Of a stretch of DNA of 64,000 bases, positions 32,925-40,933 are shown piece after piece. Positions within the stretch are counted from its first letter, which is position 1. Each line of letters opens with the position of its first letter. This stretch comes from Quadrisphaera sp. RL12-1S (GTDB taxonomy: Bacteria > Actinomycetota > Actinomycetes > Actinomycetales > Quadrisphaeraceae). Both the position numbers and the translations under genes were made by a program. The DNA is taken from NCBI RefSeq assembly GCF_014270065.1, contig NZ_JACNME010000004.1:124001-188000 (forward strand), written 5' to 3'. The notes beneath the pieces are model-generated. The model was not told the DNA's origin, did no database searches, and saw nothing but the letters and a program-made list of their open reading frames with translations.

Positions 32925-35135
32925 TCAGTCGTGGTGGCAGTGCTGAGCGGGAAGAGGATGCCGCGCTACAGGAGAGCTCGGAGATGGCAGTGACCCGTCA
33001 CTTCCTGAGGCGCCCACCAAGAATGGTTGCAGTTCAGTGGCGGGAGCGGGTCGACCGTGGTGGTAGCCCTGGCTGATGTCGCACTTGAGATCGGCGAGCA
33101 GCGCAAGGGTCGCGGTGTCCTCGACCCCCTCGGCCACCACGCGCATTCCCAGCTCGTGCGCGAGCTCGATGGTGCTTCGCACGACGAGCGTCCCGGCGAC
33201 GTCGCCAGAGGCGAGCCGCGCGACAAAAGACCGGTCGATCTTCACCTCGGAGAACGGCACGTTAAGCAAGAGTGCCAGCGAGGAGAAACCAGTTCCAAAG
33301 TCATCAATGCTGACGTGGACACCGACCTGGCGCAGTTCTCGCACCACCGCGGCTGCTCCGCGAAGGTCCTCCACCAGACTCGTCTCGGTGACTTCAAGGA
33401 CGAGAAGGTGCGCGGGCAGCCCGTGCCCGACCAGGAGCTGCGCCACCTCTTCGACCAGGTCCGCTACAAGGTCTCGCGCAGTGAGGTTGACCGAGACCGG
33501 CACGGCATGACCCCGTGCATGCCACCGAGCTGCTTCGCGCACGGACTGCTGCAGCACCACGCGCGTCATACCGCTGGACAGGCCAGACTTCTCTGCCCAT
33601 GCGACGAAAGCGTCGGGGTAGAGCAGGCCGCGGCGGGGGTGACGCCAGCGCACGAGCGCCTCCATTCCACAGGTGCGACCCGAAGCGATGTCGACCTGGG
33701 GTTGGAAGTGCATCTCAAGCTCGCCCTCTGTCAGCGCGCGCCGCCAGTCCTCTATACGCTCCAGCTGCTGGCGCTCCTCGGCGTCCAGTCCGTCGTGGTG
33801 GAGAACAACGCCCGACCGCTCCGACTTGGCGGCGTGGAGCGCGGACTCGGCTCGCCTGAGGAGATCCATCGCTTCAGCAGGTCCGTCGATAGCGGTGACG
33901 TGCTCCGTATCCCCTCCGGGGTTGTCGTAGTTGGCGAGCGCCACTCCAGCACTGGCAGACATGGTGAAGTGGCGTCCTTCGGAGTCAGTCAGCACCGCTA
34001 CGGATTCACGCGTCGTCGCAACGGCGCGCAAGACCCGCTCGAGAGGGAGACGCGCTGTCACGATGGCGAAGGCGTCGCCCTCAACGCGGGCGAGCAGCGC
34101 CCCCTTCGGCGCGGCCCCCTTGAGGCTGTTGGCGGTCTGCCGCAGGTACTCGTCACCGGCTGAGTGCCCCAGCGCGTCGTTAACGCTCTTGAAGCGGTCC
34201 AGGTCGAGCAGCACGATGGCGACGCCGCGGTTGCCTCCCTCGACCAACGTGCTCAGGTGCGCTATGGCCGCCCGGCGGTTCGGCAGGCCCGTCAGGTCGT
34301 CGGTCAAGGCCGCCTCGTGGGAGTCCTGCAGCGCGATGAGCTCTCGGACGAGGAGTGCCACCTTGGTGACGAGCGCCAGGCCGGCGAGAAAGGCGAGTAC
34401 TGCTGCCTCGCGAGGAACATCGATGAACCACCCCAGCACGGGAACCGCCATGACCATGGCGACAGACGGAACCGTGCTCAGTGCATCCTTCCAGCGTCCC
34501 AGGTCGACCTGCGGGGGCTGAACGCGCGGACGCAGGCAGCAGACCGCCGCGCAGCTGACGGCTGAACCCGCCCACAGCACGACCTCTACAGGCGGCAGCC
34601 AGTCCTGCCCGGTCGTGACACGGCCCAGCGCGAGCAGATGCGCCGCGAACAGCGGTGCATCCACCGCCAAGAGCGTCAGCGGTCGACGGTCCGCGCGTCG
34701 GCCGCACACACCCACCAGCAGTAGGGCGAAGTGCGTGCTCGCCGAACCGCAGGCCAGGAGCGTCAGCAGCAGCGCGCTCTGCAGTGCACCCATCGCTGTA
34801 GACGACTGCAGCCACTGCCCGAAGAACGTGACCAGGAGAGCCGATGCTGCGAGGACTCCCGCTGCACCCTCAGCCCACCACCCCGGCAGCTGGCGGGTGA
34901 TGCGTTCCTGCAGCAGCTCGACGTGGACGACGAAAAGCAGGGCTTGCCCCGTGATGGCCGCTAGCAACGACCACGTGGTCAGCTGAGGCAGCACCACCGA
35001 GGGCAGGACCAGCAGGACTGCTGTCGCCAGGACGGGAATCGTCGCCGCCGAGGCCTGCGGGTGGTTCTCCGAGGTTCCCGTGACTCGTGCGAGCGCCCGT
35101 CGTCGGGAACGGGTCAAAGGCGGGGACAGTGCCAC
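32925..35135 (-). CDS. membrane protein with degenerate GGDEF and intact EAL domains
   Basis: This 736-residue protein has roughly eight membrane helices (about 25-265), a GGDEF domain (about 285-440) and an EAL domain (about 465-715). The GGDEF signature is replaced by VEGDAF near residue 350, so diguanylate cyclase activity is doubtful. The EAL domain keeps EALVRW, SVNLTARDL, LEVTETSL, SIDDFGTGFSS, EVKIDRSF and VVAEGVED, so it should hydrolyse cyclic di-GMP. The degenerate domain may bind GTP as an activator. DNA here is less GC-rich than the flanks, and IS256 ends lie on both sides. Confidence 0.9.
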   Translation of the reverse strand: MALSPPLTRSRRRALARVTGTSENHPQASAATIPVLATAVLLVLPSVVLPQLTTWSLLAAITGQALLFVVHVELLQERITRQLPGWWAEGAAGVLAASALLVTFFGQWLQSSTAMGALQSALLLTLLACGSASTHFALLLVGVCGRRADRRPLTLLAVDAPLFAAHLLALGRVTTGQDWLPPVEVVLWAGSAVSCAAVCCLRPRVQPPQVDLGRWKDALSTVPSVAMVMAVPVLGWFIDVPREAAVLAFLAGLALVTKVALLVRELIALQDSHEAALTDDLTGLPNRRAAIAHLSTLVEGGNRGVAIVLLDLDRFKSVNDALGHSAGDEYLRQTANSLKGAAPKGALLARVEGDAFAIVTARLPLERVLRAVATTRESVAVLTDSEGRHFTMSASAGVALANYDNPGGDTEHVTAIDGPAEAMDLLRRAESALHAAKSERSGVVLHHDGLDAEERQQLERIEDWRRALTEGELEMHFQPQVDIASGRTCGMEALVRWRHPRRGLLYPDAFVAWAEKSGLSSGMTRVVLQQSVREAARWHARGHAVPVSVNLTARDLVADLVEEVAQLLVGHGLPAHLLVLEVTETSLVEDLRGAAAVVRELRQVGVHVSIDDFGTGFSSLALLLNVPFSEVKIDRSFVARLASGDVAGTLVVRSTIELAHELGMRVVAEGVEDTATLALLADLKCDISQGYHHGRPAPATELQPFLVGASGSDGSLPSPSSPVARHPLPAQHCHHD

Positions 35136-35297
35136 GCAGGCTCCACATCACGTTGGTATCCCGAAGTGCCACCGGGTGAGCAGCACGCACACCTTCGGCA
35201 AACCCGTGCGGCCAGGCCAACGTCCGTGCGGCACCATCAGCCATTTGATCATTACGCACAGGTGCAACTCGACCCGTTCGGTCGAGTGGGAGCGTGC

Positions 35298-35306
35298 CTC
35301 GCCAGG
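35298..35306. repeat. 9-bp target-site duplication, left copy
   Basis: CTCGCCAGG here and again at 36773-36781 directly flank the IS256-type element. An exact 9-bp direct repeat is the expected footprint of IS256-family insertion and indicates a recent, unrearranged event. Confidence 0.75.
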
Positions 35307-36772
35307 GTCACGTCCCCTGCAGTGATGTAGATCGTTCTCACCGTGCGGGGTCAGCTGGTGGGGATCATGCCGTCATCGCGGCTCCGGTGTCGACGCCGGT
35401 GCCGCCGACCGTGACAGCTCCGGCGATGGCCGGCAGGGTCGTGACGTTGGTGCCGTTCAGCGCGGCCATCGAGGCCTCGGACAGGTAGCGCCGCTCCCCG
35501 GCGGCCCACTCATCGTGGGCCTCGATCAGCACACAGCTGGTCAGGCGCAGCAAGGCGGCGTCGTGGGGGAAGACCCCCACCACGTCGGTGCGGCGCTTGA
35601 CCTCCTTGTTCAGCCGCTCTAGCGGGTTGGTCGACCAGATCTTCTTCCAGTGGCTGGGCGGGAAGCCGATGAACGCCAGCACGTCCTCACGGGCGGTGTC
35701 CATCACCGCGGCGACCTTCGGGTGCGTGCCCTGGAACGTGGCCGCGACGGAGTCCCACTGCGCGGCGACACCGGCCGCGCTCGGCTGGGCGAACACCGTG
35801 CGGTAGGCGGCGGTGACGACCTCACCGTCAGCCTTGGCCACATGGGCCAGCAGGTTCCTCGCAAAGTGCACCCGACACCGCTGCCAGGACGCCCCAACAT
35901 GGCCTTGGCGAGGGCCTTCTTCAAGCCCTCGTGGGCGTCACTGATGACCAGCTGCACCCCGGACAGCCCACGTCGCTTCAGGGACGTCAGGAACGCCTTC
36001 CAGAACGCCTCCTCCTCGGAGTCACCGACGTCGGCGCCGAGGACCTCGCGGTGACCTTCGGCGGTGACTCCGGTGGCGATGACCACCGCGCGACTGACGA
36101 CGCGGGCCTTGCAGTAGGTGGCGTCCAAGAACACGTACGGGTAGACGTGCTCACCCAGTGGCCGGTCGCGGAACGCCGCGACTTCCACGTCCAGATCGGC
36201 GCAGATCCGGGACACCTCCGACTTCGAGATCCCGCTGGCAACACCCAAGGCAGCCACCAGATCGTCGACCTTGCGGGTGGAGACCCCGTGGACGTAGGCC
36301 TCGGCGACCACCGCGAACAGGGCCACGTCGATGCGACGGCGCCGCTCGAGCAGGCTCGGGTAGAAGGAGCCGGTGCGCAGCTTGGGGATGCGCAGCTGCG
36401 GGTCCCCGGCGGTGGTGGAGAAGGTCTTGGGGCGGGTGCCGTTGCGGTGGGCCAGGCGCTCTTCGGTGCGCTCGTAGCGTCCGGCGCCGATCACCGCGCC
36501 GGCTTCGGCGTCGATGAGCTTCTGCAGGGCGTCTTTGGTGATGCGGCGGATCCGGTCGGACTCTGCCGTGTCGTGCAGCTCGGCGAGCAGGGTCAGCAGG
36601 GCAGAGTGGTCATCGGTCATCGCGTGGTGTCCTTCGGTGCGTTCCCTAGGCAGGTCTCACTGACATCGCGCGGTGACCGCTCAACTTGATCGCTGCGCCG
36701 TCGTCAACGTGGACGACCGCGTCGATCACCGGCAGCGGCTCCGGGATCTACACCACTTCACGGGCCATGACT
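35307..36772. mobile_element. IS256-family insertion sequence
   Basis: A 1466-bp element is bounded by imperfect inverted repeats: GTCACGTCCCCTGCAGTGAT... on the left and, on the opposite strand, GTCATGGCCCGTGAAGTGGT... on the right, both continuing to TGTAGATC (27 bases, seven mismatches). It carries one frameshifted transposase gene on the minus strand. The 9-bp flanking duplication marks the ends. It inserted a few bases beyond a CTCGACC/GGTCGAG hairpin upstream of the GGDEF-EAL gene. Confidence 0.82.
35365..36620 (-). pseudogene. IS256-family transposase with a single frameshift
   Basis: The first frame (36620 to about 35892) has the mutator-type N-terminus, FLDATYCKARV (first catalytic Asp) and LVISDAHEGLKKALAKAMLG (second Asp). 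The reading then shifts: a second frame to 35365 has CRVHFARNLLAHVAKADGEV and NPLERLNKEVKRRTD with the catalytic Glu. One G missing from a G-run at 35892-35895 (four instead of five) accounts for the break. It could be real inactivation or a base-call error. Confidence 0.85.
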
Positions 36773-36781
36773 CTCGCCAGG
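36773..36781. repeat. 9-bp target-site duplication, right copy
   Basis: Exact repeat of the left copy at 35298 (CTCGCCAGG), immediately after the right inverted repeat of the IS256-type element. From here to 37010 (about 230 bp) no gene is visible; the stretch is the upstream region of the surface-protein gene. Confidence 0.75.
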
Positions 36782-37010
36782 CTCGCGGCTACGCCAGCGA
36801 CCCCGAGATGCATGCGCAAAAGCTCCCGGCAACGGCGCCGCCGAGTGGGCTCAACCAACAAGGTCCCTCGGGGCCCAACGTCGAGCCCTTGAGGCCGCAC
36901 GCCCATGGTGACCCGTTCAGCGCATGTAGTTCAAGGACCGACTCAGCCACAAGGTCAACACGCCGTGGTCAATGCACCACTTTTGATCATCGTCGCGCCA
37001 CCATGGCGGC

Positions 37011-39758
37011 ATGTCTCCCCTGACTGAGCGCCGCAACACGCTGGCGTCCCCCGCCCCTCTCGTCCGCCCGTCGCGTCGCAGGCGCGCGACGCGGAGCCTT
37101 GGCATCAGCCTCGTTGCGGCCACAGTGCTGCCTTGCCTCGCCGCCAGCATGGCGAGCGCCACGCCGACTCCCGCGTATGACCCGGTGCTCTCGTACATCG
37201 CGGGCAGTGGGACCCGTGGAACGGTCGGCGGCACCCCGATGACGGGAGCCGCCAGCTCGGTTGACCTTGTCTACCCTGGTGCTATCGTCAGTGATTCGGC
37301 TGGGAATATTTACTTCGGCGAATCTGCCGGGAACCGCGTCGGAAGAATCGACGCATCAACAGGGAATGTCACCACCGTCATCGGCACCGGAGCCAACACG
37401 GACCCCTCGCCTGGTGCGGCCGCCGGTCAACCTATCGCCAATCCTTCCGGGCTGGCCCGGAAGGGCAGCGACCTTTTCGTGGTTTCAATCAACGCCAAGC
37501 GCGTCTACAAGATCGACGCCTCTGGTCAGCTCAGTGTCTTCGCGGGTGATGGCAATGTTCCGGCGACTGGCACTGCGCCAACTGGACTCGCCACGGCGAC
37601 CAGTCTGCGGTTCCCGACGAAGATGGCTTTCGACAGTGCCGGAAACGCCTACGTCTCAGACACGAGCGGTCACCGTATCGTCAAGATTGACACCTCTGGG
37701 CAGCTCACCAACCTCCTCGGTGACGGCACAGCTGGTGTGCTCGTTCCGGGCCCGGTCGCCGCGTCTCGGACCGCATCGCCAGGCGATGTGGTGGTCGATG
37801 CGAACGACAACCTGTACTTCACCGAGTACGGATCTGACCGAGTGGCAAAGATCGTTCTCAGCACAGGGCAGCTGTCCATCATCGCCGGTAACGGTACTCA
37901 GGCTACCGCTGTACCTGGACCGGCCGTCTCCAGTCCCTTATTCGATCCGGCGGCCATCACGGTAGATGCCCAGGGCAACGTTTATGTCAGTGACAGGAAC
38001 AACGGTTCTAGTCAGATCCTTCGAGTCTCTACTACCGGAATGCTGACCCGTATCGCCGGGTCTCCTACCAATGCTGCAGGGACGTCTACTCCAGGACTAG
38101 CCTCGAGCAGTTCATTGGAAGGAGTCCGCGGTCTTTCGATCGACAACTCCGGGCATCTGCTGTTGAGCGAGGGAGTGGGTTCCCGGATCGACCGGATCAC
38201 CCTTCCCTACAGCACTCTGCCGACCATCACCTCTGCGGCGCCGACCGCTGCCACCGCTGGTTCTGCCTTCAGTGCCACGCTTGCGGCCTCCGGGAACGCC
38301 TCGACGTGGTCGGTGCCGTCGAACAACCTCCCCAGCTGGCTGACGCTGAACTCCTCCACCGGTGTTCTTTCTGGGCCCGTTCCCTCCACCCTTGGCGCAC
38401 AGCCGACCTTCACGGTGCGGGCCACTAATGCGTCCGGGTACGACGAGCAGACCATCACCCTCAACGTCAGCGCTGCCCCCAGTGGTGGTGGTGGTGGTGG
38501 TGGGTCCTTCGGTGGCGGTGCGGGTCTGGGAGTGCAGACCATCATCACCGCCGCTCCGAAGACCCTGCCCCTGAACACCCGCACCGTGGCCATCAACGCC
38601 ACCGCCTCGGCCGCTGGCAAGCTCACCTACACCAGCGCCACCCCCTCCATCTGCTCGGTCGATGCCGCCGGGGTTGTCACCGCCCTGAAGGCCGGGGTCT
38701 GCTCGGTCAAGGTCGACGCTGCCGCCTCCACCACCGGTGCGGCAGCTTCGACCACGGTCAGCGTCTCCGTGGCCGCTTCGGCTGCTGCGACCCTGCCCGC
38801 CGGCCCGCAGCGCCTTGCCGGCAATGACCGGGTCGCGACCTCCTCGGCCACCGCCGAGAAGGTCTTCCCCACCCCCGCGGCCGGGACCTCCTACGACGTC
38901 GTGGTCACCACCGCCGGCTTCTACGCCGACTCCCTGGCTGGTGCCCGCCTGGCTGGCCAGGTTGGTGGCCCGCTACTGCTCACTGACGGGCGCACCCTGA
39001 GTGAGTCCACCGCTGACCAGCTCAAGCGCCTGGTCGCCAAGGGGGGCACCATCTATCTGCTCGGCGGCAAGAACGCGGTCTCCGAGGACGTGGAGAACTC
39101 CATCAATGCCCTCATCGACGGCGACACCGTCGTCCGAGTCGCTGGTGACGATCGTTATGAGACCGCTGCGGCCATCGCGGATGCCACGGTGAAGCGTTCT
39201 GGTGACGTCGGGCCGATCTACCTGGTCACGGCTCGTGACTTCGCCGACGGAGTCTCGGTGGGTGCCTACGCCCAGTCCACCGGGGGTGTGGTGCTGCTGA
39301 CCGACGGGGACAAGATGCCCGAGGCTACGGCGACCTACCTGAAGCTCCACGACCCCAAGGGTGACCGCGCCATCGCCATCGGTGGTCCCGCCAAGAACGC
39401 TGCTGCGACGGCGGGGCTGCCCGGTGCCGTCGAGCGCGCCATCGTGGGGGCCGACCGGTTCGACACGTCCGCCAAGCTGGCTGCTGAGCTCAAGGCCGCT
39501 GCGGACAAGAACGGCATCAAGGTGACCTCCGTCGGCATGGCGGGCGGCTCTTCGTGGCCCGACGCACTCTCCGGATCGGCGGCTATGGCCGCTCTGGGTG
39601 GTCCGCTGCTGCTGACCCCCACCGGGGCGGACAGCGTCCCGGCGGTGACCACCGAGGCGGTGGCCAAGACCGCCGCTGAGCGCTTGGTCGCCTTCGGTGG
39701 CGAGAAGGTCATCACCGGCAAGGCCTACGAGGCGATCGGCGCCAACCTGGCCAAGTAG
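37011..39758 (+). CDS. secreted NHL beta-propeller / Ig-like / CWB2 surface protein A
   Basis: This 915-residue exported protein has a basic N-terminus and a hydrophobic signal (RSLGISLVAATVLPCL). Residues about 55-400 carry NHL-type propeller repeats (DSAGNIYFGES.., VDAQGNVYVSDR..). A putative-Ig module (about 402-488), a Gly-rich linker, a Big-like module (about 505-590) and three cell-wall-binding CWB2 repeats (about 600-915; RLAGNDRVATS, RVAGDDRYETAAAIAD, IVGADRFDTSAKLA) follow. CWB2 repeats bind cell-wall polymers non-covalently, so the propeller would be displayed outside. No LPXTG is present. The 5' half is lower in GC than the flanking core genes. Confidence 0.9.
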   Translation: MSPLTERRNTLASPAPLVRPSRRRRATRSLGISLVAATVLPCLAASMASATPTPAYDPVLSYIAGSGTRGTVGGTPMTGAASSVDLVYPGAIVSDSAGNIYFGESAGNRVGRIDASTGNVTTVIGTGANTDPSPGAAAGQPIANPSGLARKGSDLFVVSINAKRVYKIDASGQLSVFAGDGNVPATGTAPTGLATATSLRFPTKMAFDSAGNAYVSDTSGHRIVKIDTSGQLTNLLGDGTAGVLVPGPVAASRTASPGDVVVDANDNLYFTEYGSDRVAKIVLSTGQLSIIAGNGTQATAVPGPAVSSPLFDPAAITVDAQGNVYVSDRNNGSSQILRVSTTGMLTRIAGSPTNAAGTSTPGLASSSSLEGVRGLSIDNSGHLLLSEGVGSRIDRITLPYSTLPTITSAAPTAATAGSAFSATLAASGNASTWSVPSNNLPSWLTLNSSTGVLSGPVPSTLGAQPTFTVRATNASGYDEQTITLNVSAAPSGGGGGGGSFGGGAGLGVQTIITAAPKTLPLNTRTVAINATASAAGKLTYTSATPSICSVDAAGVVTALKAGVCSVKVDAAASTTGAAASTTVSVSVAASAAATLPAGPQRLAGNDRVATSSATAEKVFPTPAAGTSYDVVVTTAGFYADSLAGARLAGQVGGPLLLTDGRTLSESTADQLKRLVAKGGTIYLLGGKNAVSEDVENSINALIDGDTVVRVAGDDRYETAAAIADATVKRSGDVGPIYLVTARDFADGVSVGAYAQSTGGVVLLTDGDKMPEATATYLKLHDPKGDRAIAIGGPAKNAAATAGLPGAVERAIVGADRFDTSAKLAAELKAAADKNGIKVTSVGMAGGSSWPDALSGSAAMAALGGPLLLTPTGADSVPAVTTEAVAKTAAERLVAFGGEKVITGKAYEAIGANLAK

Positions 39759-39786
39759 CACGCCGCACCACACAGCACCGCGAACA

Positions 39787-39827
39787 CGCTGAGGGCTCCC
39801 CGCCACACCGGTGGGGAGCCCTCAGCG
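39787..39827 (+). terminator. strong hairpin after surface protein A
   Basis: CGCTGAGGGCTCCCC and GGGGAGCCCTCAGCG are perfect 15-base arms around an 11-base loop, 29 bp after the stop codon. There is no clear T-run. A truncated copy follows surface protein B at 43930. Confidence 0.8.
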
Positions 39828-39884
39828 CTGTGCGACAACAGGACCAGCGCCGGGTCAGCAGCGAGAACACTGCCTGCTGGGCTG

Positions 39885-40830
39885 AGACGCTTTGCCGTAG
39901 CAGACCGAGTGGACACTTCGGCCGCCGTAGCGAAGGAGACAATCCCTGCCCCTTGTAGCCAGCAGCTCCTACGACGTCGTCATCACCGCTGCCGGCTCCT
40001 ACGCCGACGCCTTGGCCGGTGCACGACATGTCGGTCCGATCGGCGGACCGCTGGTGCTGATTGACAGGCGTCAGCTCAGCGACACCACGCCACGACTGCT
40101 GAGCTGAAGCGGTTGGTCGCCAAAGGCGGAACCGTGTACCTGCTCGGCGGCCACGACGCCCCACCCGCCTCCCTGCAGGCTGACGGCAGCGCTCTCATCA
40201 CCGGCGACAGCGACATCCGCGTCGGCGGTGCCGACCGCTGCGCCACCGCAGCCGTCTTGACCGACGCCACAGTCAGACGCTCCGGGCGACGTTGGCCCGA
40301 TCTGGCTGTTCACGGCTCGCGACTTCGCGGACGACGTCTCTATGAGCGCCGACGCCCAGTCCTCCGGCGGCGTGATCCTGCTCACCGACGGCGGAGGATG
40401 CCCGTGGCGACATCGGCCTACCTGGAGGCGCACGACTCCAGCGGGGAACGTGGCGTGGCCATCGGCGGCCCAGCGCAGGCCGCCGCAGCAGATGCGGGGC
40501 TTCTCGGGTCCGTCGAGCGCGCTGTCGTGGGGCCGACCGATATGAAAGCTCCGCCAAGCTCGCCAGCGCTTTCAAGGCGAGCAGTGGCAGTACCGTCGCC
40601 TCAGCCGCTCTGGCCGGCGGCACTCCTGGCCCGACGCCGAGTCCGGCTCGGCGGCCATGGCCGCTCTGGGCGGCCCGTTGCTGGTGACCCCCACGGGGTC
40701 AGACGTCGTCCCCAGCGCGACCATCGGAATGATGGGCCAGGGGGAACACAGCGGATGACCGCTTTCGGTGGCAGCTGCGTCATCACGGCTGACGCGTACG
40801 ACAGCCTCAGCAGGCTGCCCAGCAAGTAGG
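39885..40830 (+). pseudogene. decayed CWB2-repeat gene between the two surface proteins
   Basis: Fragments of all three CWB2 repeats occur in order but in different frames: RRFAVADRVDTSAAVAKE, SYDVVITAAGSYADALAGAR, then LVAKGGTVYLLGGHDAPPAS, ITGDSDIRVGGADRCATAAV, SYLEAHDSSGERGVAIGGPA-like text and RMTAFGGSCVITADAYDSL before a stop at 40830. Several frameshifts and one in-frame stop break it. Only the C-terminal wall-binding part is present; there is no NHL or signal region. It looks like the 3' end of a third paralogue left after deletion. Confidence 0.8.
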
Positions 40831-40933
40831 CGACTGGGATGTGCCAGCGGAGGTCTCGTCGCCCACTGCGGGCGAGGACGACACGCTGTGGCAAATCCGC
40901 CGCCGGTGATCCACTACGGGCCAGCATGATCGG

